In this document: piece by piece, positions 1 to 8,664 of the stretch
Layout: each line of letters opens with the position of its first letter
Numbering within the stretch: position 1 is the first letter of the stretch
NCBI RefSeq assembly: GCF_013409255.1
Contig: NZ_JACCAS010000001.1
Location: 1,054,001-1,118,000, forward strand
DNA from: Paraburkholderia bryophila
GTDB lineage: Bacteria; Pseudomonadota; Gammaproteobacteria; Burkholderiales; Burkholderiaceae
DNA length: 64,000 nucleotides
Direction of reading: 5' to 3'
Program-made: the position numbers and the translations under genes
The notes under the pieces: model-generated
The model's input: only the letters and a program-made list of their open reading frames with translations
Told to the model about the DNA's origin: nothing
Database searches by the model: none

Positions 1-12
1 ATCGGCATTCAT
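1..12 (-). CDS. Possible first codons of a HigA-type antitoxin (cut by window edge)
   Basis: Two minus-strand ATG codons lie at the extreme left edge (positions 12-10 and 8-6). The first overlaps the toxin stop codon in an ATGA arrangement. HigB toxins are normally co-transcribed with a downstream HTH antitoxin, so an antitoxin gene probably begins here. Only four codons are visible, so this is inferred from context. Confidence 0.35.
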
Positions 13-308
13 GAGTTTAAATTCTTCCTCGTCCAAAGGTCGTACTCCGCATGCGTCAATACGTGACGAACGAATAACGACTGCCTGTTGTAGTGAATCG
101 CCGCGACGATCCGGAACCGGTTGCCGCCTACATCGAAAACGGTGTATTGCGGCGGCACGTAGTCCACGGCGGCGAACGTCTGCTTCAGGTCGTTATAGCC
201 ATACGCGAGGCAAGCCTGCGCCAGTGAATACCATGTCATTAGCGCACTGCGCGCGCCCGGATGTCTGTTTATAAAGTCCAGCAACGCCTTCTTTGAAATG
301 ACCCGCAT
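9..308 (-). CDS. higB: HigB-family toxin (RelE/ParE-like mRNA interferase)
   Basis: This is a 99-residue protein matching the HigB toxin family (type II toxin-antitoxin, PF09907-like), whose members cleave mRNA on the ribosome. It shows the usual N-terminus (MRVISKKALLDFI), the central NRFRIVAAIHY strand and the C-terminal FVRHVLTHAEYDLW block carrying the basic and His residues expected in the active-site region. The ATG at 308 is chosen because AGGAAATACG precedes it; the open frame continues upstream to 584 without family similarity. The antitoxin would start at the window edge, in toxin-first order as is usual for higBA. Such pairs are often autoregulated, but no operator could be assigned. 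Confidence 0.85.
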   Translation of the reverse strand: MRVISKKALLDFINRHPGARSALMTWYSLAQACLAYGYNDLKQTFAAVDYVPPQYTVFDVGGNRFRIVAAIHYNRQSLFVRHVLTHAEYDLWTRKNLNS

Positions 309-608
309 CGTATTTCCTCGCCTGGTTTCGCGCGCTGAACATGCACGCTCCACCTGCAAGGCTAAACATTGCGGCACGGCGCCGATAGCTGGCCGGATGG
401 CATAAGACAAACGCCTGCTGATCGGGTACTGCGGTACGACAGAAAGCATTTTATTCGCGTAACGCGAACTTCGCAAGATGCGAATAACGAGACAGCCTGG
501 CGACGTCGAACGGTCACGCGGGCTCGTGCTGACGGCGCATGCGTGCGCATCGCCGCGAGAGCACACGCACACGCGCAGGATCAAACCACACTCATGCGCC
601 CCCGTGCT
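309..608. other. Intergenic region upstream of higB
   Basis: This 300-bp stretch lies between the toxin start and the stop of the glycosyltransferase. It must hold the higBA promoter, but I see no convincing promoter hexamers, no terminator hairpin and no credible short gene. The open frames here lack ribosome binding sites. Confidence 0.4.
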
Positions 609-1826
609 TCAACGTCCCCAACTGCTTTCCTGGGCCGGTTCGCCGGGCCATCCCAGCTCGGGCGCGGCCAGATCGAGTTCATTGCGTTCCACGATGCTGA
701 GCCGTTGGCGCAGCCCGCCCGCGGCGATCGTGCGCGTGACTTCGGCCATGAACGCGCGCCGGAACACCGCCGCCGAAAAACGTTCGGCGTTCGCGCGACA
801 GGCGGCCGGCGTGATCTGGTCACGTTGCCGTTCGAAGCGGTCGATCGCGCCGAGCATGGACACCACGGTCTGGCGCGCGAAATACACGCCGGTGGGATGC
901 GGCTCGCCGATCGGCACCACCGTTTCGAGCGCCCCGCCCTTGCCGTAGGCGATCACCGGTGTGCCGCAAGCTTGCGCTTCGAGCGGCACGATGCCGAAGT
1001 CTTCTTCGGCGGCGAACACGAACGCGCGCGCGCGTTGCAAATGGTCCTTGAGCACCTCGAAGGGCTGGTAGCCGAGAATCGTCACGTTCGGGCCGGCCTT
1101 GGCGCGAATCGCCGCCATTTCCGGCCCGTCGCCGATCACGATCAATTGCCGGTGCGGCGTCGCGCTGAACGTCTCGACGATCAGATCGATACGCTTATAC
1201 GGCACCATCCGCGACGCGGTCAGATAGAAGTCTTCCTTGTTCGTGCACAGTTCGAATTCGTGCACGTCGACGGGCGGCGGCACCACGGCCGCGTCACGCC
1301 GGTACGTTTTCATCACGCGCCGCGCGACGAATTGCGAATTCGCGATCAGACGATCGACGCTGTTCGCCGAATGCGAGTCCCAGCCGCGCAGATAGTGAAG
1401 CAACGCGCGCGCGGCCCATGACTTCGGGCCGGTCAGCAGATTTGCTTCGCGCAGATATTGATGCTGCAGATCCCACGCGTAGCGCATGGGCGAATGCACG
1501 TAGCTCACGTGGGTTTGATCCGGGCCGACCAGCACACCCTTGGCGACCGCGTAGGAACTCGTAATGATCAGATCGTAGCCGGACAGATCGAACTGTTCGA
1601 CCGCGAGCGGCATCAGCGCCAGATACGCGCGATAGCGCCGCCGTGCGAACGGCAGGCGCTGAATGAACGACGTGGTGACCGGTTTTCCGCCGAGCGGCCT
1701 GCGGTCTTCGAGGAAGTCGACAAGACTGAAAAGATCCGCGTCGGGAAAGCATTCGATGATCTGTTCGAGCACCTTCTCGGCGCCACCCGGTGCGACGAGC
1801 CAGTCGTGCACGATCGCCACTCTCAT
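609..1826 (-). CDS. Glycosyltransferase family 4 (group 1)
   Basis: The 405-residue protein has a GT-B, GT4-type fold signature. The N-terminal acceptor domain starts MRVAIVHDWLVAPGGAEKVLE, with a glycine-rich loop. The C-terminal donor domain carries ILGYQPFEVLKDHL and then EDFGIVPLEAQACGTPVIA, which contains the family EX7E motif (E of EDFG to E of LEA). It probably transfers a sugar from a nucleotide-sugar donor during exopolysaccharide or surface glycan assembly; the sugar cannot be named. The ATG at 1826 follows GGGGAG; the open frame upstream is not conserved in type. It is divergent from a second GT4 gene, with 168 bp between the chosen starts. No other polysaccharide genes are visible in the window. 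Confidence 0.88.
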   Translation of the reverse strand: MRVAIVHDWLVAPGGAEKVLEQIIECFPDADLFSLVDFLEDRRPLGGKPVTTSFIQRLPFARRRYRAYLALMPLAVEQFDLSGYDLIITSSYAVAKGVLVGPDQTHVSYVHSPMRYAWDLQHQYLREANLLTGPKSWAARALLHYLRGWDSHSANSVDRLIANSQFVARRVMKTYRRDAAVVPPPVDVHEFELCTNKEDFYLTASRMVPYKRIDLIVETFSATPHRQLIVIGDGPEMAAIRAKAGPNVTILGYQPFEVLKDHLQRARAFVFAAEEDFGIVPLEAQACGTPVIAYGKGGALETVVPIGEPHPTGVYFARQTVVSMLGAIDRFERQRDQITPAACRANAERFSAAVFRRAFMAEVTRTIAAGGLRQRLSIVERNELDLAAPELGWPGEPAQESSWGR

Positions 1827-1994
1827 GATCTCCCCACCTATTGATGAACGCCTCCAGGGCTTAGCGAAGAGTGTATGTGCCGCATCGTTTGCCGTGCGTG
1901 CGCGTGCCCACATTCGACGCGCGACAGTGCGCGAATAATTAAGCATCGCGATTCGCCTCTTGCGAATCCGCGCATCTCAATTACTCGCCTTCCT

Positions 1995-3386
1995 ATGCGC
2001 CCGACGATCGACGCTTCGCCTCCTGTCCATGCTTTGCCGCGTATTCAGCCTGTACCGATCGAGACGTCTAGTGCGTCGGTTGCTTTGGGCGCTTCTGTGG
2101 GTTCTGCTGCTTTTGTTAGTGCCGCTGCGCCTGTTGCACCTGTCGCTCCAGACGTCACGACGATGGAAGCCACGCGTGCGTCCGTGTCGCCGAGCGTGCT
2201 GTTCGTCGATCAGAGCGGCCAACTCGGCGGTGCCGAATTCGCACTGCTGCAACTGGCCGGACATTGCGCCGCGTATAGCGAAGTCGTGCTGCTGTCCGAC
2301 GGTCCGTTTCGTACGCGGCTCGAAGCGCTCGGCGCGCGCGTGCAGGTGATCAGCGATGCGCGCGTGTCGGGCATCGCGCGGCAGGCGTCGGGGTGGAATT
2401 GTTTGCGCGTCCTACCGGGCATATTTCGCCAGGTGCGGGCCATCGCCGCGCGCGCACGCGATTTCGACGTGCTGTTTCTCAATACGCAGAAGGCGCTGGT
2501 GCTCGGCGTACTCGGCAAACCGCTGCATCGCAAACCGGTGATCTGGTATCAGCACGATATTCTCACGCGCAACCATTTCGGCCGCGTGCAGTTGACTGTC
2601 GTCAAATGGCTGGTGCGTTTCGCGGTCGATCAGGTGGTGGTGAATTCGCAGGCCTCGGCGCGCTCGCTCGCGGCGTTGACGGGTGTCGCAGCGGACTCGG
2701 TGCCGGTGATTTATAACGGCATCGATGCGGCTGCGTTCAGCCGTGGGGAAGGTGCCGATGGTGCCATTGGTGCCATTGGTGCCGATGGTGTCGATCGTGC
2801 GGACATCGCCGCGTTGCGGCACCGCCTCGGCCTGCCCGCCGATGCATGGCTGGCGGGTCTGTTCGGCCGGCTCGCGCCGTGGAAAGGCCAGCACATCGCG
2901 CTCGACGCGATCGCGCGTTTGCCTGGGACGCATCTGGTGCTGGTCGGCGCGCCGCTCTTCGGTGAGGACGCGTACGCGCAGCGCCTACACGAGCAGGCAG
3001 CGGCGTTGGGCATTGCGGATCGCGTGCACTTCGCGGGCTTTCAGGACGACGTGCCCGCGTGGATGAGCGCGATGGATGTGATCCTGCATACGTCGACTGA
3101 ACCGGAGCCGTTCGGGCGGGTGATCGTCGAAGGCATGGCGGCGGCGCGCCCGGTGATTGCGGCGGCGGCGGGCGGCGTGACCGAGATCGTGCGGCATCGG
3201 CACAATGGCTGGCTGGTGAAGCCTGGCGATGTCGGCGCATTGGCGGAGGCGATCGGCACGTTGCGGGACGATCCCGTGCTCGCGCAGCGCCTCGCGCGAC
3301 AGGCGCGGGATGATGCGCGGTCGGCGTTTTCGGTGGAGCAGTATCTGGAGAAGATGACGCAGGCGATCCGGCGGGTTGCGCGATGA
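1995..3386 (+). CDS. Glycosyltransferase family 4 (group 1)
   Basis: The protein has 463 residues from the ATG at 1995. The catalytic part begins at about residue 60 (SPSVLFVDQSGQLGGAEFALLQL). The donor-binding half has LAGLFGRLAPWKGQHIA and EPEPFGRVIVEGMAAARPVIA, the GT4 EX7E signature, followed by the usual GGVTEIV block. The N-terminal roughly 55 residues are Ala/Val/Pro-rich and atypical, so the ATG at 2163 is a serious alternative start; neither has a strong Shine-Dalgarno sequence. A short repeat (GAD-GAI-GAI-GAD-GVD) sits in the linker between the two Rossmann domains. It probably acts in the same glycan pathway as the divergent neighbour. Confidence 0.85.
   Translation: MRPTIDASPPVHALPRIQPVPIETSSASVALGASVGSAAFVSAAAPVAPVAPDVTTMEATRASVSPSVLFVDQSGQLGGAEFALLQLAGHCAAYSEVVLLSDGPFRTRLEALGARVQVISDARVSGIARQASGWNCLRVLPGIFRQVRAIAARARDFDVLFLNTQKALVLGVLGKPLHRKPVIWYQHDILTRNHFGRVQLTVVKWLVRFAVDQVVVNSQASARSLAALTGVAADSVPVIYNGIDAAAFSRGEGADGAIGAIGADGVDRADIAALRHRLGLPADAWLAGLFGRLAPWKGQHIALDAIARLPGTHLVLVGAPLFGEDAYAQRLHEQAAALGIADRVHFAGFQDDVPAWMSAMDVILHTSTEPEPFGRVIVEGMAAARPVIAAAAGGVTEIVRHRHNGWLVKPGDVGALAEAIGTLRDDPVLAQRLARQARDDARSAFSVEQYLEKMTQAIRRVAR
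2751..2795 (+). repeat. Five in-frame 9-bp repeats inside the GT4 gene
   Basis: Five consecutive 9-nt units of the form GGTGCC(A/G)(T/A)T encode GAD, GAI, GAI, GAD and GVD (the last unit GGTGTCGAT). They lie in the interdomain linker, where length changes would keep the frame and probably be tolerated. Confidence 0.85.
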
Positions 3387-3484
3387 GGTGGGTGAAGCGT
3401 GGGTTGCTGCGTGGGTTGCTGCGTGGGTCGTGGCGCTAGTAGATGCGCTAACCGCCGTGGGTTCTGAAAACCCACTGAAGAATA

Positions 3485-3518
3485 CGCGCGTGAGCCTTTC
3501 TCAACAGACTCACGCGCG
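3485..3518. terminator. Hairpin between convergent GT4 gene and rpiA
   Basis: A perfect 10-bp inverted repeat (arms 3485-3494 and 3509-3518, CGCGCGTGAG/CTCACGCGCG) with a 14-nt loop lies between two convergent genes. There is no long T-tract, so it may act as a weak or bidirectional terminator. Confidence 0.55.
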
Positions 3519-3535
3519 GTTCAAACGTAGCTCGA

Positions 3536-4231
3536 TCAGTCCTTGCTGTACTCGATCGTTTCAACGCCGGTGTCCGTGCCGAGCAGGCACAGATTCGCAC
3601 CACGGCCCGCGAACAGACCCACCGTCACTACGCCCGGCCATGCGTTGACATGCATTTCCAGCGTGCGCGGGTCGCTAATGCGCAGACCTTTGACGTCGAT
3701 GATTTCGTTACCGTTGTCGGTAATGAACGGCACGCCTTCTTTCGTCACACGGACCACCGGCACACCGCCGAGCGCGGTGAGTCGGCGGCCGATCGCGGTA
3801 CGCGCCATCGGCACGACTTCGATCGGCAGCGGGAAGTTGCCGAGCGTGTCGACCAGCTTGCTCGAATCTGCAATACAGACGAATACGTCCGACACCGACG
3901 CGACGATTTTCTCGCGCGTCAGCGCGCCGCCGCCGCCCTTGATCATCGCGCCGCTGTGGTCGATCTCGTCCGCGCCATCCACGTACACGCGCAGCGAATC
4001 GATTTCGTTCAGGTCGAGCACCTTGAAGCCGTGCGATTGCAAACGCGCGGTGGTGGCGAGCGAGCTCGACACCGCGCCGCGATAGCGCGACTTGCTGGCG
4101 GCCAACGCGTCGATGAAACAGTTCGCGGTGGAGCCGGTGCCGACACCGATGATCGAGCCTTCCGGCACGGTGGCGTTCACGTAGTCGGCGGCGGCCTGGC
4201 CGACCAGTTGCTTGAGTTCGTCTTGAGTCAT
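3536..4231 (-). CDS. rpiA: Ribose-5-phosphate isomerase A
   Basis: The 231-residue cytosolic enzyme interconverts ribose 5-phosphate and ribulose 5-phosphate in the pentose phosphate pathway. The RpiA hallmarks are present in order: phosphate-binding [15 protein letters not shown] near residue 30, then [23 protein letters not shown] around residues 86-106 with the catalytic Asp, Lys and Glu, and [12 protein letters not shown]. Length matches the usual 220-235 residues. The start at 4231 gives the standard [12 protein letters not shown]-terminus. It lies 75 bp downstream of rlmB on the same strand, so the two could be co-transcribed. Confidence 0.98.
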   Translation of the reverse strand: MTQDELKQLVGQAAADYVNATVPEGSIIGVGTGSTANCFIDALAASKSRYRGAVSSSLATTARLQSHGFKVLDLNEIDSLRVYVDGADEIDHSGAMIKGGGGALTREKIVASVSDVFVCIADSSKLVDTLGNFPLPIEVVPMARTAIGRRLTALGGVPVVRVTKEGVPFITDNGNEIIDVKGLRISDPRTLEMHVNAWPGVVTVGLFAGRGANLCLLGTDTGVETIEYSKD

Positions 4232-4306
4232 GGGAGAGGCTGGCGTGCAGTAAAAATGGCTAGTTTACCGGAGTGGCGCGTGGGGCTCGGGGATAGCTTC
4301 CGCGAT

Positions 4307-5050
4307 TTACTTCTTCACCGACCGTTGACGCACCGCTTCGAACAGACACACGCCGCTCGCCACGGAAACATTCAAACTCTCCACCGTCCCGGCCATCGGA
4401 ATCTGCATCACCATATCGCAGGTATCGCGCGTGAGACGGCGCATGCCCTCGCCTTCCGCGCCCATCACCAGTGCGACCGGGCCATCCAGTTCCGTTTCGT
4501 ACAGGCTCTTGGTGGCTTCATCCGCCGTGCCCACTACCCACACGCCCGCATCTTTCAGCTCACGCAGCGCGCGCGCCAGATTCGTCACGGTGATGTACGG
4601 CACGGTATCCGCCGCGCCGCTCGCGACCTTCGCCGCCGTCGCGTTCAACCCGACCGCACGATCGCGCGGGGCAATCACCGCATGCGCGCCGGCGGCATCC
4701 GCCACCCGCAGACACGCGCCGAGGTTGTGCGGATCGGTCACGCCGTCCAGCACCAGAATCAGCGCCTTACCGTTGATACCGTCGAGCAGTTCCGCCAGGT
4801 TCTGCGCGAGCGGCATGTCGGTCGCGCGCGCCACCACGCCCTGGTGACGCTCGGTGTGCGAGAGACCCCACAGACGCGTTTCGTCGGCGGCGATCAGACG
4901 CACGCCGGCTTCTTTCGCCGTGTGCAGAAATTCGGTCATGCGACGATCTTTGCGCGTTGCGTCGTAATAGACCTCTTCGACCGTCGACGCATCGTGCCGC
5001 ATACGTGCGGTCACTGCGTGGAAACCGTATAAAACCTTGAGACGTGACAT
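4307..5050 (-). CDS. rlmB: 23S rRNA (guanosine-2251-2'-O)-methyltransferase RlmB
   Basis: The 247-residue SpoU-family (SPOUT fold) enzyme 2'-O-methylates a guanosine in the peptidyl-transferase region of 23S rRNA using S-adenosylmethionine. The N-terminal substrate-binding domain starts [18 protein letters not shown]. The three SpoU motifs are visible: [29 protein letters not shown] and the C-terminal [21 protein letters not shown] that forms the knot. It follows rnr with about 200 bp between them, including a strong hairpin, so it is probably transcribed separately. rlmB next to rnr is a common proteobacterial arrangement. Confidence 0.97.
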   Translation of the reverse strand: MSRLKVLYGFHAVTARMRHDASTVEEVYYDATRKDRRMTEFLHTAKEAGVRLIAADETRLWGLSHTERHQGVVARATDMPLAQNLAELLDGINGKALILVLDGVTDPHNLGACLRVADAAGAHAVIAPRDRAVGLNATAAKVASGAADTVPYITVTNLARALRELKDAGVWVVGTADEATKSLYETELDGPVALVMGAEGEGMRRLTRDTCDMVMQIPMAGTVESLNVSVASGVCLFEAVRQRSVKK

Positions 5051-5188
5051 GACTGATACAACCTTTGATTGAGCGCGACTGCAACGCGCGCTGCTGTGAT
5101 GAAGACGAGCTTGAGTACTTGGCTGGGCGCTTCGTTACGCTACCCGCTTGCAGGTTTTGCTCGATTACTTGACCGCGTTAAAACGAAC

Positions 5189-5232
5189 ACCGCGCGCATC
5201 GGGTACGTTGCTCCGTACCCGATGCGCGCGGT
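5189..5232 (-). terminator. Rho-independent terminator after rnr
   Basis: This is a perfect 19-bp inverted repeat (arms 5189-5207 and 5214-5232) with a 6-nt loop, beginning 18 bp past the rnr stop codon. Reading the minus strand, the stem is followed by GTTCGTTTT, a T-rich tail. The long GC-rich stem is the strongest hairpin seen in the window. Confidence 0.85.
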
Positions 5233-5249
5233 TCTAAAACAAGGCCGCT

Positions 5250-7769
5250 TCAGCGCTTCTTGCGAGCCTGCGATTTCGCTGCCGGTTTGGCCGCGGCGCC
5301 ATGCTTCTTCGCCGCACCGCGCGCCGCGCGTGCTTCCTTCACTGCGACGGTTTGCGCCGGCGCGGCTTTCTTGCGCCGTGCTCCCGGCGCGGAGGCGTTA
5401 CCACCGCCACCGCCGTCCATGGGCGGCAACGAGCGCACGCGCGCCCCACCGCTTTCACCCGACCCCGACGACTTGTCGGCCAACGCGCCACGCGCTGCCG
5501 GCGGCTTGATCGGCGTATCGCGCACGAGGCGGAAGTCGATCTTGCGCGCATCCAGATCGACGCGGCTCACCTGCACCCGCACACGATCCGACAAACGGTA
5601 GCGGATGCCGGTGCGCTCGCCGCGCAACTCGTTCTTGATCTCGTCGTACTGGAAGTAGTCGGAGCCGAGTTCGGTGACGTGCACGAGGCCTTCGATAAAC
5701 AGCGAATCGAGCTGCACGAAAATGCCGAACGACGTCACACCGCTCACCATGCCGCCGTACTCTTCGCCGAGCTTGTCGCGCATGAAGTAGCACTTCAGCC
5801 AGGCTTCGACGTCGCGCGAGGCTTCGTCGGCGCGGCGTTCGTTGGCCGAGCAATGCAGACCGAGTTCTTCCCAGATCGCCACGTTGTTCGCGCGCGCACG
5901 GCCACGTTTTTCTTCGTCGGCCTGCTGCATGGCGCGAGCGCGCGGCGACAGCGCCGTATTCAACTCGATGCCTGGCGGCGGCTCCGGCTGATACTTGCGG
6001 CCCTGCAGGATCGCGTAGATCGCGCGGTGCGTAAGCAGATCGGGATAACGGCGGATCGGGCTCGTGAAGTGGGCATACGCCTCATACGCGAGACCGAAGT
6101 GGCCGATGTTGTCCGGGCTGTAGACCGCCTGCTGCATGGAACGCAACAGCATGGTTTGCAGCATCTGCGCGTCGGGCCGCTCGCGGATCTGCGCCATCAG
6201 TGCGGCGTAGTCGCTGGCGTGCGGTTTGTCGCCGCCGGCCAGCGAGAGACCCATGCCGCGCAGGAACGTGCGCAGATTCTCGAGCTTTTCCGGGGTCGGG
6301 CCCGCGTGGATGCGGAACAGACCCGGATGCTTGTTGCGCTTGAGGAAGTCGGCCGCGCAGACGTTCGCGGCCAGCATGCATTCCTCGATCAGCTTGTGCG
6401 CGTCGTTGCGGGTGCGCGGGATGATCTGTTCGATCTTGCCCTGCGCATTGCAGACGATGTACGTCTCGGTCGTGTCGAAGTCGATCGCGCCGCGCTTCTG
6501 ACGCGCCGCGAACAACGACTTGTACACGCCGTACAGATTCTGCAACTGCGGCAGTAACGCAGCGCGGCGCGTGGCCTCCGGACCCTTGGTGTTTTTCAGC
6601 ACCGCGGCGACTTCCGTATAGGTCAGACGCGCGGCGGAATTGATCACGCCGGGGTAGAACTGATAGGCCTTCACTTCGCCGCGCGTGGTGACGATCATGT
6701 CGCACACCAGCACGCAACGGTCGACGTGCGGATTCAGCGAACACAAACCGTTCGACAGTTTCTCCGGCAGCATCGGAATCACGCGGCGCGGGAAATACAC
6801 CGACGTGCTACGTTCGATCGCGTCGGCGTCGAGCCCGCTCTTCGGGTGCACGTAGTGCGAGACGTCCGCGATCGCGACGATCAGACGGAAGCCCTCGCCA
6901 CGACCCACTGGCACCGGCTCGCAGTACACGGCGTCGTCGAAGTCGCGCGCGTCTTCGCCGTCGATCGTGACGAGCGGCACGTCGCGCAGATCGATGCGAT
7001 GCCGCGCGTCGACCGGACGGACTTCGTCGGGGAGCTTGGCGGCTTCGTCGAGCGCGGCCTGGCTGAACTCGTGCGGCACGCCGTATTTGCGCACCGCGAT
7101 TTCGATTTCCATGCCGGGATCGTCGATATCGCCGAGCACTTCCACCACGCGGCCAAGCGGCTGCGAATGACGGCTCGGGAAATCGGTCAACTCGACCACC
7201 ACCACCTGGCCGACCTTGGCCTTCTTGGTGTTCTGCTGGATCAGGATGTCGTGGCCGATGCGCTTGTCTTCAGGCGCCACGATCAGCGCGCCGTTCTCGT
7301 TCAGCAGACGGCCGATCACGCGCTTGTTGGCGCGGTCCGTGACCTCGACGATATGCCCTTCCGGACGCCCGCGCCGGTCATAGCCGACGATGCGCGCGAG
7401 CACGCGGTCGTTGTGCATGACCTTCTGCATTTCGCCGGTGGGCAGGAACAGATCGTCCTGGCCGTCGTCGCGAATCAGGAAACCGAAACCGTCGCGATGA
7501 CCTTGCACACGGCCCGCGACGAAGTTCGACGGATGCGTGAGTTGATAGAGATTGCGCTGATCGAGCCGGACCTGGCCGTCGCGCTCCATGGCGCCTAAGC
7601 GCTTGAAAAATCCTTCGCGTTCCTGGCGCTTGATCGACAGGGCTTCGGCGATGTCGTTCGCGGCCAGTGGCGCTTCGCTCGTGCGCAGGACGCCCAGAAT
7701 TTCTTCGCGGCTTGGAATCGGATACGGGAATTTGCTCAAGGGCTTGTCGATGATTTTTTCTCGTTGCAT
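5250..7769 (-). CDS. rnr: Ribonuclease R (3'-5' exoribonuclease)
   Basis: The 839-residue RNase II superfamily protein degrades structured RNA processively from the 3' end. Visible in order are an N-terminal winged-helix region (PIPSREEILGVLRTSEAPL), cold-shock-type OB domains with GFGFLIRDDGQDD, the RNB catalytic domain with GEDARDFDDAVY around residue 275 (catalytic Asp residues), HFTSPIRRYPDLLTHRAI, and a C-terminal S1 domain (SGVTSFGIFVQLDSLFIEGL). The last roughly 80 residues are Lys/Ala/Gly-rich, as in many RNase R proteins that use a basic tail for structured RNA. Length fits the 800-840 range. The Shine-Dalgarno sequence before 7769 is weak. Confidence 0.97.
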   Translation of the reverse strand: MQREKIIDKPLSKFPYPIPSREEILGVLRTSEAPLAANDIAEALSIKRQEREGFFKRLGAMERDGQVRLDQRNLYQLTHPSNFVAGRVQGHRDGFGFLIRDDGQDDLFLPTGEMQKVMHNDRVLARIVGYDRRGRPEGHIVEVTDRANKRVIGRLLNENGALIVAPEDKRIGHDILIQQNTKKAKVGQVVVVELTDFPSRHSQPLGRVVEVLGDIDDPGMEIEIAVRKYGVPHEFSQAALDEAAKLPDEVRPVDARHRIDLRDVPLVTIDGEDARDFDDAVYCEPVPVGRGEGFRLIVAIADVSHYVHPKSGLDADAIERSTSVYFPRRVIPMLPEKLSNGLCSLNPHVDRCVLVCDMIVTTRGEVKAYQFYPGVINSAARLTYTEVAAVLKNTKGPEATRRAALLPQLQNLYGVYKSLFAARQKRGAIDFDTTETYIVCNAQGKIEQIIPRTRNDAHKLIEECMLAANVCAADFLKRNKHPGLFRIHAGPTPEKLENLRTFLRGMGLSLAGGDKPHASDYAALMAQIRERPDAQMLQTMLLRSMQQAVYSPDNIGHFGLAYEAYAHFTSPIRRYPDLLTHRAIYAILQGRKYQPEPPPGIELNTALSPRARAMQQADEEKRGRARANNVAIWEELGLHCSANERRADEASRDVEAWLKCYFMRDKLGEEYGGMVSGVTSFGIFVQLDSLFIEGLVHVTELGSDYFQYDEIKNELRGERTGIRYRLSDRVRVQVSRVDLDARKIDFRLVRDTPIKPPAARGALADKSSGSGESGGARVRSLPPMDGGGGGNASAPGARRKKAAPAQTVAVKEARAARGAAKKHGAAAKPAAKSQARKKR

Positions 7770-8059
7770 GGACGTCGGATCGGCGATGTGGCTTGGCTTT
7801 AGGAAGCGTTTGCTTGGCGCTTGAGTTGCACTTGCGATTGCACAGGAAAGACTCTCTCGGGTCCGGCTCGTTCAAGGCTGAGTCCGACGGGCGAGTGTGC
7901 ACCGTGCCAACGAACTACTGCGAGGCATTCTAACACCCGTCTTGCACGCCTAGCGGCCCGTCAATAGTCGCTGTGCCGTCGATATGACGTCGTCGCGAAA
8001 CGCGGGCGGACTCGCTATCGCGATGTTTAAGCAAGTTCTTAGAAACTTCCCAGAAACGC
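7770..8059. other. Intergenic region between rnr and the first tRNA
   Basis: This region contains the rnr leader on one side and leads into the tRNA promoter on the other. A short minus-strand open frame reaching into the tRNA has no ribosome binding site and is discounted. No other element is recognised. Confidence 0.4.
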
Positions 8060-8087
8060 TTGACAGGCATGAATCTGTCGCTATAAT
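8060..8087 (+). promoter_or_regulatory. Sigma70 promoter of first tRNA-Leu
   Basis: TTGACA at 8060-8065 and TATAAT at 8082-8087 are both perfect consensus hexamers with a 16-bp spacer. They lie 24 bp upstream of the mature tRNA 5' end. Confidence 0.92.
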
Positions 8088-8111
8088 GGCGTTCTTTGCA
8101 GTTCATCACCT

Positions 8112-8198
8112 GCCCAGGTGGCGAAATTGGTAGACGCACTAGGTTCAGGTCCTAGCGGTGGCAACACTGTGGAGGTTCGAGTCCTCTCTTGGGCACCA
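8112..8198 (+). tRNA. tRNA-Leu (anticodon CAG), copy 1
   Basis: This is an 87-nt class II tRNA with the 3' CCA encoded. The anticodon stem CTAGG/CCTAG encloses TTCAGGT, giving anticodon CAG, which reads CUG, the dominant leucine codon in such GC-rich genomes. The long variable arm (GCGGTGGCAACACTGTG) is typical of leucine tRNA, and the T-loop GGTTCGAGTCC is intact. The acceptor stem has one G-U wobble (GCCCAGG with CTTGGGC). It differs from copy 2 at three positions. Confidence 0.97.
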
Positions 8199-8203
8199 GA
8201 TTC

Positions 8204-8238
8204 AAAAGTAAAGCCGCCTCCGGGCGGCTTTACTTTTT
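8204..8238 (+). terminator. Rho-independent terminator after tRNA-Leu copy 1
   Basis: A 15-bp perfect stem (8204-8218 with 8223-8237) around a TCCG tetraloop, ending in a T-run, lies 5 bp after the tRNA CCA end. Confidence 0.93.
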
Positions 8239-8387
8239 GTGTGAGACGAGTTGATACGGCTCCCGCTGTTCGGAACCGATCGGGTCGTTTTCATGGCGTT
8301 GGCAGGACGGTAGTCGGTGGTGAAGTTTCACTTCGCTGCCTGATTTAACCGGGCGATTGAAGCAGCGAAGTTTGTTTGTCGGCAGGG

Positions 8388-8415
8388 TTGACACGCTGAA
8401 TCTTCACGCTAAAAT
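8388..8415 (+). promoter_or_regulatory. Sigma70 promoter of second tRNA-Leu
   Basis: TTGACA at 8388-8393 and TAAAAT at 8410-8415 are separated by 16 bp. They lie 21 bp upstream of the second tRNA, so each copy is an independent transcription unit. Confidence 0.88.
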
Positions 8416-8436
8416 AGCGGTCTAGTTTGAAGACGT

Positions 8437-8523
8437 GCCCAGGTGGCGGAATTGGTAGACGCACTAGGTTCAGGTCCTAGCGGTGGCAACACCGTGGAGG
8501 TTCGAGTCCTCTCCTGGGCACCA
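8437..8523 (+). tRNA. tRNA-Leu (anticodon CAG), copy 2
   Basis: The 87-nt tRNA has encoded CCA, anticodon CAG and a long variable arm, as in copy 1. The acceptor stem is fully Watson-Crick (GCCCAGG with CCTGGGC), and the variable arm reads ACACCGTGG. Three substitutions separate the copies. Confidence 0.97.
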
Positions 8524-8558
8524 CAAGTTGTTCCGGCTTAAGCCGAAAGTAGTTCGAG

Positions 8559-8594
8559 AAACCCCGTAAGATTAATCGTCTTACGGGGTTTTTT
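8559..8594 (+). terminator. Rho-independent terminator after tRNA-Leu copy 2
   Basis: The stem AAACCCCGTAAGA (8559-8571) pairs with 8579-8591 across a 7-nt loop and runs into TTTTTT. It faces the convergent BON gene beyond. Confidence 0.92.
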
Positions 8595-8664
8595 GTTTGT
8601 GCCGTCCATATGGAACGCGGCGAGCCCCACCGCCTTGAACCGGCCTTGAACCCGCACTATCCGA

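Noticed and set aside
7930..8139. 69-codon minus-strand frame before the first tRNA
   Set aside because: It overlaps the tRNA gene and its consensus promoter and lacks a Shine-Dalgarno sequence.
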